Source: Paenibacillus phocaeensis
GTDB lineage: Bacteria; Bacillota; Bacilli; Paenibacillales; Paenibacillaceae
Length of the DNA: 64,000 nt
Reading direction: 5' to 3'
Assembly: GCF_900021165.1 (NCBI RefSeq)
Contig: NZ_FCOQ01000034.1
Location: 62,001 to 126,000 of the forward strand
Made by a program: the position numbers and the translations under genes
Shown: positions 44,344-53,300 of the stretch, piece after piece
How the letters are laid out: every line of letters begins with the position of its first letter
Position numbering within the stretch: the stretch's first letter is position 1
The notes under the pieces: generated by a model
Database searches by the model: none
What the model saw: the letters and a program-made list of their open reading frames with translations, nothing else
What the model was told of the DNA's origin: nothing

Positions 44344-47300
44344 CCTTCTTTTTCTGTATCTTTGACGACTTATTATTGATTTTGTACGATAGGCAGGGTT
44401 GTTTTTAAAAAACGCCTCGTTAAGTCTTTGAGTTTCTTTATAATCCATTTCCTTAAAGATGGCTGCATTCGCAACCAGTCGTTTTATCATAACTTTAAGT
44501 ATGGGCTCCTTAGCAGCATCATTCATTTTTATCGCAGCATTTACAAAATCGTTAGCACTTCCCTCAAACTCTAATGCAAAAAGTTTTTGTAATTCATATA
44601 GATGGTTAGTCTCGCATCTTTCCGGGTAAATAGCAATATAATTAAATGTGTGCTCCTTAACAGCTTGTTTCATTGATACTTTGTATAACTCCAATAAGAA
44701 AGACATAGCTATCCACTGAAGACCCTGAACAAGATCCTTAGTTTTAGCAGGCTTTTGTTTAATATATTGCTTATCAGAATGGTATTTGAAATAGTTTACA
44801 TAATTCTCAGCTTCTTCATCTATTTTAGTAACCCAAACATGGAATATCTTATTAGGTAATTCATAGATTTGCTTAACAAAGTTTTCCTTTTCCTCTTTTC
44901 TCATCAGATGTTCAAAAATTGGGAGACATCTTGCAACAATAGATAACAATTGGATTGCTCTTATCAATTTATTTCCAAACTCTTCTGCTTCCTCTTCGGA
45001 ATAATCATATATATTTAATACCTCAATTTCGCTCAGCGCTGATTTCTCATCCTTAATTACAGACTTTTGGTGTTGTGTAGTCGCATCAGCAGCAGGAAGC
45101 TCTACTTTATGATCTTTACTCCACTTCATAAAGTCAGGGATGTTATCTAATCTGAATTCGATCCAACTTTCGGTAAAATTATTAGCCATTTCTAATATGA
45201 ATCTAAGAATACGAACATTATCAGTGATCAAGGTTAAGAACAATAATATGTCACCGTTCATCCCGAAACAAGCATTCTTAATGATGTATTGTAAATCTTT
45301 ATCATTACCTGTTTCGTGATATTGAATATTTAGATGACGTGCTACAAAAAAAGCTATATAACTATTATTGGAAAATACATATGAATTTTCATCATCAACT
45401 AGAGGCGTTAATATCTGTGATTTTATAAACAAATCAAGTGCTTCATTTACATTTACATTAGTACCATATTCTTGGTTATAGTTTTCAATACATCTAAAGA
45501 TCATTTCGCTTGGTATTGGATATTGTTTTTGAAAATGAACATTATATGCTATTGCCGATAACAACATAAATGCTTTTTCAACGGAAATTTTCGTCTTGAA
45601 TCTACTAAGTGCATTTACCAAATTAGCCTCAAATACCTTACTAAAAATATTTGTAGTTCGTGAAGCAGCGTCTCCAACATTCTTACAATAATACGACACA
45701 TATTTTAAAATAAAATCGGGATCCAGTCTGATAAGTCTTTTCTGAGAGTTTACTGTATCAGAAATGCTACGCACTATTTTATTTTTTAATGTAGGTTCTG
45801 TTATATGACAAGCCACTGATTTTTCTATTAATTCATTTCTCTTGTCTGCATAAAACAATGTTAATTCATATTTGAAAATGGAATCAGATGTTTTCAAAAA
45901 TTCTTTCATTTGCTCAATAACATCTAAGTTGTAGTTTTTTTTCGAGGAAAAAATAAAATAAGAAAACTCATTTTGTACTGCCTCAATTAGTCTTTCAAAA
46001 TGATCCGGCACAAGAAGATCTACATCATCAATTATAAACACCTTTTTTTCAGTAGGTATCTGCTGGAATCTTTGAAAATCAGATGGATTTTCACCGTAAA
46101 TATCCTCGAAGCAGTTTTTCAAAATTCGTCTAGGATTTCCCTTCAAATTCTCTGTACCGCAAAACACCGGCGTATATCCTTTTTCGGATAAAGATAGAAA
46201 CAACCATTTTAATAGCGTAGTTTTCCCAGTATTATACTGGCCATAAATCATTACTTTCTTCTTAACTAATATCTCATTTACGAATTCTTCATCTGTTAAG
46301 AATTCATTACTTTGGCCAGTCGATAATTCAGCGCTTTCAATCCGTGGAAATACAAAGTATTTTGTAAAGTCATTAGACGATTCTTGTTTGATATCATTAA
46401 GCAGTTTTAAACGATAATCTGAACTCATAACAAGTGTTCGTTCTTTAGATGGTTTATTAATAAGTTTATAATCGTTCCCAAAAGTAACTTCATATTGTCT
46501 TTGTTGCTGATTCCATTTGTAGTTTTTCAAGGAATAGTTATGCTCTTTCTCTCCATCTCCTTTTACACTTAATTTTCCAATTAGGAATTCACTGTTGCTC
46601 CAATCTCTCCTTTCACTTAAACAACCTCCAGCATGTAAAAGTGCCCCTCCTCCATGTTGATTGGATACCACTGAAGCACCCTGATAATGCTTATGACCAT
46701 AAAAAATCAAGCTGCTTTTAGTATAAAGAACATTTTCCAACTCTTGCATTGTTGGATCAAGAAACCAATCAGTTGGATGATGCATTACAGTAAGAACGAA
46801 ATCAGCCCCAGTAGGATTGTTTATGCTCTGAATAACATCCGGTGGAAGATAATGGAGCCCCTTATCTTCTTCCAAAGTAGAGAATATAGCACTGTTTAGC
46901 AAATTAACTTCTACAGTAAAGTTTGTATCTAGTTTATACAATTTCTGACAGTATAACTTGTTTTCTAAAAATAAATTATTGCGCTTTGCGAAATTGAAGA
47001 AATGAGTTTGACGCTGCAATTCAACATCAATCTGTTTAGTGTATCCACCACTCCTACTCAATTCAACAAGATCACTAGTACGAAGTGGAGAATCTGACAT
47101 GTCAACATCATGATTTCCTGGAACCACCAAGATGTTTATCTTATGATGATAATCACATTCATCTTTTATAAGGCTTATCAGTCTTCCAACCATTTTGTAA
47201 GCAACATCGTATTCATTAGCTTTACCTGAATTAGCTACATCACCAGATAATATTAAAAATATTGACTCAAACGGTTTGTGGGATCTGACTGCATCGATAA

Positions 47301-47379
47301 TCTTCTTCAAATGAAAATGATTTAAACTAAATTTACTTTCCAGATGAATGTCACTCAAATGTAAAAATAATATGTTCAA
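44335..47379 (-). CDS. metallophosphoesterase-STAND-type ATPase, candidate defence protein
   Basis: The 1014-residue protein begins with a calcineurin-like phosphoesterase domain: D10/H12 (SDIHL), D47 (GDVANSG), N89/H90 (PGNHDVD), H200 (VMHHP) and H229/H231 (YGHKHYQG), all metal ligands intact. A P-loop ATPase follows, with Walker A GQYNTGKTT (380-388) and Walker B VFIIDDVD (447-454), then a long helical C-terminal region. Effector plus STAND-like ATPase plus sensor is the plan of Avs and other NLR-like immune proteins. TTG start behind AAGGAG. AT-rich, unlike the Tad genes, so probably acquired cargo. Confidence 0.75.
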   Translation of the reverse strand: MNILFLHLSDIHLESKFSLNHFHLKKIIDAVRSHKPFESIFLILSGDVANSGKANEYDVAYKMVGRLISLIKDECDYHHKINILVVPGNHDVDMSDSPLRTSDLVELSRSGGYTKQIDVELQRQTHFFNFAKRNNLFLENKLYCQKLYKLDTNFTVEVNLLNSAIFSTLEEDKGLHYLPPDVIQSINNPTGADFVLTVMHHPTDWFLDPTMQELENVLYTKSSLIFYGHKHYQGASVVSNQHGGGALLHAGGCLSERRDWSNSEFLIGKLSVKGDGEKEHNYSLKNYKWNQQQRQYEVTFGNDYKLINKPSKERTLVMSSDYRLKLLNDIKQESSNDFTKYFVFPRIESAELSTGQSNEFLTDEEFVNEILVKKKVMIYGQYNTGKTTLLKWLFLSLSEKGYTPVFCGTENLKGNPRRILKNCFEDIYGENPSDFQRFQQIPTEKKVFIIDDVDLLVPDHFERLIEAVQNEFSYFIFSSKKNYNLDVIEQMKEFLKTSDSIFKYELTLFYADKRNELIEKSVACHITEPTLKNKIVRSISDTVNSQKRLIRLDPDFILKYVSYYCKNVGDAASRTTNIFSKVFEANLVNALSRFKTKISVEKAFMLLSAIAYNVHFQKQYPIPSEMIFRCIENYNQEYGTNVNVNEALDLFIKSQILTPLVDDENSYVFSNNSYIAFFVARHLNIQYHETGNDKDLQYIIKNACFGMNGDILLFLTLITDNVRILRFILEMANNFTESWIEFRLDNIPDFMKWSKDHKVELPAADATTQHQKSVIKDEKSALSEIEVLNIYDYSEEEAEEFGNKLIRAIQLLSIVARCLPIFEHLMRKEEKENFVKQIYELPNKIFHVWVTKIDEEAENYVNYFKYHSDKQYIKQKPAKTKDLVQGLQWIAMSFLLELYKVSMKQAVKEHTFNYIAIYPERCETNHLYELQKLFALEFEGSANDFVNAAIKMNDAAKEPILKVMIKRLVANAAIFKEMDYKETQRLNEAFFKNNPAYRTKSIISRQRYRKRRGE

Positions 47380-47558
47380 AGAAATTCTCTCCTTAACATT
47401 TTTTTTGCACTAATATTTTCAATCAATATTTGCTTGATATACAATAGCTATATCTCTTTAAGAAGAGTGCTAGGTACACTTTCACCAAAACATTATCATT
47501 CGCTTCTAAATCAGATTTACTGGAATGTTCTCCCCCCCGTTGCCCGTTGCAGAAAATT

Positions 47559-48551
47559 TTAGAAGTATTTAATAAATATAGTCATCATTACGATGAAAAT
47601 GACTGCTGCTACAACAATTAATAGAATTATTTTACCTTTCCCGTTACTCTTTGATCCAATATAATGGCTCACTGTTTCCTTGTCTGATATATATGGTGTT
47701 CTTTGCTCACGAACCACATATCTAGTCTCATTCCTGTATTGCCCCAACTTATCAACTAGAAACTGTGCTGCCTTAGTCGGAGTTGTTTCACAGCGATCCG
47801 CTACCTGGTCAGCAAGTGTAAAATTGCTCGTATGTCCTAAGCCGGTAATTACTGGTATTGGGGAATTATAAATTTCCTGTAAGACCTCAATGCTATCAAA
47901 CACAAGAAAGTCAGTATCCCTACCTCCGCCGCGAACGAGCATTACCACATCACAACCAGATTCTGATGCTTCAAATATTCCTGCAGCAATACTCTTGGGA
48001 TTGTTAAGTTTCACTTCATATAAGCTGTACACAACACCTTGCCGCCTTTTTAATACTTCCTCTACATCATGAATTGCCTTTGATTGGGCTGAGGTAACTA
48101 GAGCCACGTGGCATTCCTGCCTTCCCAAAAAAGAAGAAAAATCATCTTTGTACTTATTCAGGTACTGACTTTCAATAAGTTCTCTTGAAGCAGCCTGCTG
48201 CTGCATTGTCCTAAAACTGCTCCCAAATACTTCAATCTGCTGTGGTTTAAATTGTAGAGCACCAAACTTCTCTGAGTAACCGACTTCAAAGTGACCAGTG
48301 AATATGTAGGTTTTCTCACGCTCAAGTTCATTAGCAAGTTGTTCTGCCACCTTCATTTGAATCTCTGTACCATCTTCATCAAAAACAGTAACAAAGCTTG
48401 TCCCATACCTACCCTCATTAATAAACTTAACCTCAGCAACAATGGTATACCTTCGTTGCTCTAAGGAATTTCCAACGATATTCCTGATTTCTTTCAGTTC
48501 TCTCTTATATGCCTCTGATAGGTTGTCCTTAGATAAAAGAGAATTACTCAT
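47559..48551 (-). CDS. membrane-anchored XseA-like (exonuclease VII large subunit-like) protein
   Basis: The 330-residue protein has an OB-like N domain (about 35-110) and the XseA catalytic core: VALVTSAQSKAIHDVEEVLK (D162), MLVRGGGRDTD (R207), PVITGLGHTSNFTLADQVAD (H240) and TPTKAAQFLV. Instead of XseA's long coiled coil for small-subunit binding, it ends in a transmembrane helix (KIILLIVVAAVIFIVMMTIF, about 307-327). The usual GHETD aspartate reads Asn243. It lies 180 bp upstream of the metallophosphoesterase-STAND gene on the same strand, suggesting a joint defence function. Confidence 0.72.
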   Translation of the reverse strand: MSNSLLSKDNLSEAYKRELKEIRNIVGNSLEQRRYTIVAEVKFINEGRYGTSFVTVFDEDGTEIQMKVAEQLANELEREKTYIFTGHFEVGYSEKFGALQFKPQQIEVFGSSFRTMQQQAASRELIESQYLNKYKDDFSSFLGRQECHVALVTSAQSKAIHDVEEVLKRRQGVVYSLYEVKLNNPKSIAAGIFEASESGCDVVMLVRGGGRDTDFLVFDSIEVLQEIYNSPIPVITGLGHTSNFTLADQVADRCETTPTKAAQFLVDKLGQYRNETRYVVREQRTPYISDKETVSHYIGSKSNGKGKIILLIVVAAVIFIVMMTIFIKYF

Positions 48552-48798
48552 TTCTGTATCTACTCCAATTCATGTATGCTCACCAAGAAAACATATCCTA
48601 CCAAAAATCAACATTATCTGACGCTCAGTATGTATTTTCGCCATAAGGAACCATTTTCCTGCTGTTTTAATGAGTCTATATACCTATTTTTAGACCTCGA
48701 GACTATCTCAATGAGATGATAGAAAGTTAATCAATAAAACATCCAAAAAGAAGGACTTCATGCAAATATATGGAATGAAGTTACAGGGAGGTGAAATA

Positions 48799-49032
48799 AT
48801 GCTGACTTACATAGCTAAGGCAATAAAGGAGAACAAAGAAGTTATCCTTACACTCAAAGACAATTCCAAAATTTCGGGACTACCAAGTTGGGGGGAGGAT
48901 CGCAGTAGAATTAAGATTAAATCAGATGAACGGTCAATCTGGATACCGTTAAATGAAATCGTGCATGTTACAACCATAATTAACTTCTGCACTACATCTG
49001 ATACATATGCTACAAAAGAAGCTTCAAACTAA
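48799..49032 (+). CDS. small Sm-like (LSm-fold) protein
   Basis: The 77-residue product (KEVILTLKDNSKISGL, then RIKIKSDERSIWIPLNEIVH) has the five-strand pattern of a small LSm-type barrel, preceded by one helix. The ATG at 48799 has GGGAGGTGAA 5 nt ahead. Its stop overlaps an in-frame upstream ATG of the next gene, so the two are probably cotranscribed. RNA binding is possible but not shown. The gap 48552-48798 upstream is the divergent promoter region for this pair and the XseA-like gene. Confidence 0.5.
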   Translation: MLTYIAKAIKENKEVILTLKDNSKISGLPSWGEDRSRIKIKSDERSIWIPLNEIVHVTTIINFCTTSDTYATKEASN

Positions 49033-49097
49033 TGTCTGGATACATCTTCCTTTATTTGATAGACTTAGGTCAAAAGGATCATTCACGGAGGATGATT

Positions 49098-50162
49098 ATG
49101 AAGAAGAAACTCACATCATTATTCTTGCTATTAGCATTGATTGTTTCATTCATTCCGGCAGGGGCTGACGCTCATCCAGGAAGAACCGATTCCAAAGGCG
49201 GGCATACTTGCAGAACAAACTGTGCCAAATGGGGCCTTGAAGATGGGGAATATCATTATCATAACTCGGATGGAACGATAAAACGGACAAATACTACAAA
49301 TGAAGCCAAAAGCACTACAACTCAAAAGAAAGAGACACCTACCAAGAAAACAGATTCAAAGGCTGCTGAAATTGTATTACCCAAGAAACAAGCAAGCGGA
49401 ACCTTACAGGTATACTTTTTGGACGTAGGCCAAGGGGATTCCACATTAATAGTAACCCCCAAGCATCAATACATATTGATTGATGCTGGAAATAACGATC
49501 AGGGAAAAAATGTGGTGAAGTACCTGACTCACCTTGGTGTTAAAACCCTTGATGTAATGATTGCTACTCATCCAGATGCAGATCATATCGGAGGTCTTGA
49601 CGATGTACTGAAGGCATTCGATGTAAAGGAGGTATATGCCCCTAAAGTGAGTCATAACACAGTGACTTTCGAGGACTTTCTCACTGCGGTAAAGAATGAA
49701 GGACGTACTATCAAGACAGCGAAAGCTGGAGTTTCTCTTGAACTTGAAGGAATAAATGCTGAATTCCTCTCTCCTATTAATGATTACGGGGATGAGCTAA
49801 ACGATTGGAGCGCTGTACTGAAGGTAACTTATAAGGAAACAAGCTTTCTATTTGCTGGAGACGCAGAATATTCGGCTGAGAAAGACATGTTGGCTGGAAA
49901 CAGCAATCTAAAGGCAGATGTTCTAAAAGTAGGACATCATGGTTCAAAAACATCAACGAGCAAGGCTTTTGCTGATGCTGTTAGTCCCAGATATGCGATC
50001 ATTTCAGTTGGAAAGAACAACTATGGCCATCCAGATTCGGGCATCCTAGCTAGGATAAAAAATATAAATGCTGTAGCCTACAGAACCGATAAACAAGGCA
50101 CTATTACAGCGGTGAGTGATGGTAAAAAGATTACATTTGTTACAACAAAACAATTGAAATAA
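49098..50162 (+). CDS. secreted ComEC-like metallo-beta-lactamase protein with YHYH motif
   Basis: The 354-residue protein has a signal peptide (KKKLTSLFLLLALIVSFIPA), a YHYH-type segment (GGHTCRTNCAKWG, then GEYHYHNSDG), a Lys/Thr-rich linker and a C-terminal MBL domain like the nuclease part of ComEC: FLDVGQGDSTLI, ATHPDADHIGGLDDV and VGHHGSKTS, with metal ligands present. It would work outside the cell, perhaps as a nuclease or phosphodiesterase. The ATG at 49098 lies 6 nt after GGAGG. Confidence 0.82.
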   Translation: MKKKLTSLFLLLALIVSFIPAGADAHPGRTDSKGGHTCRTNCAKWGLEDGEYHYHNSDGTIKRTNTTNEAKSTTTQKKETPTKKTDSKAAEIVLPKKQASGTLQVYFLDVGQGDSTLIVTPKHQYILIDAGNNDQGKNVVKYLTHLGVKTLDVMIATHPDADHIGGLDDVLKAFDVKEVYAPKVSHNTVTFEDFLTAVKNEGRTIKTAKAGVSLELEGINAEFLSPINDYGDELNDWSAVLKVTYKETSFLFAGDAEYSAEKDMLAGNSNLKADVLKVGHHGSKTSTSKAFADAVSPRYAIISVGKNNYGHPDSGILARIKNINAVAYRTDKQGTITAVSDGKKITFVTTKQLK

Positions 50163-50190
50163 GGAGCCGATTCACTGGCTCCTTTTTCTT
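50163..50190 (+). terminator. terminator after the ComEC-like gene
   Basis: GGAGCC-GATTCACT-GGCTCC is followed by TTTTTCTT and lies directly after the stop codon. Confidence 0.85.
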
Positions 50191-50248
50191 CATCTACTTT
50201 TGCGATGTCATTTATGGTCGCTTAACTTGTATATATACTGTTGGCAAC

Positions 50249-50280
50249 ATTTCAATCCACGCACCTGTGTAAGGTGCGAC
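50249..50280 (-). repeat. solitary type I-C-like CRISPR repeat, copy 2
   Basis: On the minus strand the 32-nt unit begins GTCGCACCTT, has a GCACCT/AGGTGC stem and ends GCGTGGATTGAAAT. Compared with copy 1 the stem bases differ on both arms while the ends are identical. It stands alone between two convergent genes, with no array. A long hairpin (50281-50326, AAGCACCGCTTC with GAAGCGGTGCTT) directly abuts its 5' end. Confidence 0.75.
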
Positions 50281-50326
50281 AAGCACCGCTTCAATAAGAG
50301 GTCTCCCCATTACTGAAGCGGTGCTT
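50281..50326 (+). terminator. strong hairpin abutting the solitary repeat
   Basis: A perfect 12-bp stem AAGCACCGCTTC/GAAGCGGTGCTT encloses a 22-nt loop; on the plus strand CCGCTTTT follows. It may be a terminator, or may shape a small RNA together with the adjacent repeat. Confidence 0.55.
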
Positions 50327-50379
50327 CCGCTTTTGAAGTATTCGATTGATGTAGTAGCCAATTATTGATCAGATGTCAA

Positions 50380-53300
50380 CTAATCCAGTATGCCCAATGC
50401 ACGATAGATTAGTGCAGCACATTCAGCCCGCGTCAAGTCGCGCTTTGGCTTAAACGTCTGATCTGGATAACCGGTTATAACTCGTTCAGTAGAGAGAGCA
50501 GCTACCTCCGGTTTCGCCCACCAAGCAATTAACTTCGCGTCTTTATAGTTGGCTTGAGCCGCGGGGACATTGCCTTGATATGCCGCATTAGCGATCATCT
50601 TAGCCGCTTGCTCCCGTGTGATTGGGTCTAATGGCCGGAACTCCTTCGCGCTGATCCCTTTGGCGACGCCATTTAGCACAGCGGCGGATAGTTCTGGTGC
50701 ATACCACGCCGTCCGTTGTACGTCCTCAAAGGTAAGGGCTGCATCAGAGGCTTCTTGTAACTCCAAAGCTCGTACGAGCATTGAAGCAAACTCCACGCGA
50801 GTCACTTGGCGGTCCGGTTCAAAACTTGTTTCGGATACCCCTTTGACAATTCCCTTTTCGTAAAGGGCAAGAATTTCGTCCTTAGCAAAGCTCTGGTCAA
50901 TGTCCTGAAAGCCTGGCTGGCTCGTACCAGTTTGGGAATCACTCCCTGTATTCGGAAGCGTAGATTCGTTCTCATCTACAGGTGTCTCCGGTTTCAATGG
51001 GCTGCTTCCACCACCTGATCCACCAGATGATGGTACAGGTAGTGTCTGGCTGGTTGCCGATTTAGGCTCTGTTTTATCCCCAGCACTATTTTCCGTCCAC
51101 ACCTTAAAGGTATAACTTTCGTTGGGCGTGAGATTTCGAACAGTGAAGGTTTTGTCCTTCCCACGATGTAACTCTTTACCATTCAGCGTATAGACGAAGG
51201 TTTCGTTTACAAGTTGACTATCAATCTTAATTGTCAACGTCTGCTGTGTAGGGTCAACAACCGACACAGCAAAGTCAGAGGACGGCAGCGTTACAAACGG
51301 TGGAATCGGGGCTGCTTGACCTTCTCCAGCATCGTTAATCGGGATGATTATCCAATCATTGTATTCCTTCGCACTTTCCAGGCCTCCGATCTCTTTGGCC
51401 GTTTCCGGGGCTGTGATAATGCCAATAACATTGCCATCACCATCGACGACCTTGTACTGATCAGCACCTTCAACTGGATCGACAACGATCACTACAGAGT
51501 GCTCGCCTCGGTCTCCAACAGTGATTGGTTGACTCGATTCCGGATCGTTCGGATCGATTCCCCATTCTGCCGGAAGAGTGCGTTGCGTGAAGCTGGATTT
51601 TTTACCTTCGCCAGTCTCATTCACGGCGGATACGTAAACAGTGTGAGTGGAGCCAGGCTTCAGATTTGTGATAGTGTAACTAGTTTCTTTTGTCTCTCCA
51701 ATGATTTCATCCTGCTCGTTGTGAACTACATACTTCGTTGCGCTAAAGACCTCGTCCCAAGCCAAGGTAAACTGAGTGGCTTGAACATTGTTTATCCGCA
51801 CATCGGGGCTGGCTGGCAATGTTAATAACGTCTCAGCAGCAGCCTCCCCATACCCCGAAGCATTACCGGCTTGCACCTTCAGCTGATAAGTTTCCCCAGC
51901 CCGTAAGTCGCTGAGCGAAATGTCAGTCCCAGATGTCTCAAAATACACGTCATCCGTTACTGTAACTTTGTATTTATCCGCTCCTGTTACTGGCTGCCAA
52001 CTAAGCTTCGCCGTTGTATCGGAAATGTCTGTAATCAATAATTCACCCGGTTTGTCAGGCAAAGTGCGGACTGTTACTCTGTTGGCTACGCCAGTACCGC
52101 TCCGGTTTTCAGCGTAGACTTCAAATGTGTATTCAGTGCCTGAATTAAGAGAATCGATTTCAAATTGCTTTGTTTCAGGAGCCAATTCCTTTTCCTTCAC
52201 TCCGTTCACCAGCACCACATATTTCTCAGCACCACGAACCGTATCAATTGAAAAGTTGACCACATCTTTACCAATCTCATCGACAGTAATCTTCGTCTTG
52301 CCCGGAAGCGTCAAAACCCCATTAAGATAAGCGATATCACCGAACCCAGATTCATTCTTAGCTGAAATCGAGTAATCATACTCTGTTCCGCTTTTCAGAC
52401 CGGTGTCAGTAAAGGATAGATCAGACCCGCTATATCGACTTACTGCATCACGCAGCACTTCATACAGCGCTGCGGTTGGCGATGCCGTCCATGACAACTC
52501 CACTTCTGTTTCTCTGATCTGAACGGATTGGAATTCGCCCGGAGCTGCTGGAAGAGATAAAAAGCCAAGTACACTACTCTGACCAGCGCCACTTGCATTA
52601 TGAGCAGTTACAATTACAGTATACTGCTTGCCTCCCTCTAGTCCTGTTACTTGATGTGTTCCAGCGGTGTTAAGCTCCTCCTCATAAACAATATCAGATC
52701 CCTCTTTGATAGTGAGTTGGTAGCTTACAGCGGACTCAACATCATCAAACGAGACATTGACCTTCCCACTGTTATTTGGCACAAATGATACCTTCAAACC
52801 ATCAACAGGAGCCGGAAGAGTGAGCACTTCAAACTGATCACTCCATTCCGTCGTCCCTACATAATTAGTCGATTTAATGCGGTATTTATAAGTTGTTCCA
52901 GCAGCCAAACCATCTTCTCTAATACGGTCTGTCGGATAATCCAACGTCCAAGATTGTCCAGTTACAGTGTTCTCAATTTCGTAACGATATCCACCGCCAA
53001 ATGAACCGCTTGGCAGTGACCATCCGATTTCAGCCCAATCATCCCCGACTGAGTTCAAATGTAGTGTGGGAGTTACTGGTTGCTTCTGATATTGATACGG
53101 CCCGGATACTGTAGTTACTTCATTTCCTGCTAAATCTGCTGCTTTTGTATGAAGATACCATTCACCTTCGCCGGGAATGCTCAACTGTAATTGATCAGAG
53201 TCAGCTGTTTCCCAACTAGTAGGAGCCGATTGGGAGTTACTTAACTTATACTTTCGCTCATTTACGTTAAGGCCAGAGAGTTGATCCGACCACCGAAAAG

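Noticed and set aside
43640-50330. A degraded CRISPR array between the two I-C-like repeats.
   Set aside because: The repeats are 6.5 kb apart, differ in stem sequence, have no further repeats at spacer distance and have no cas genes in the window.
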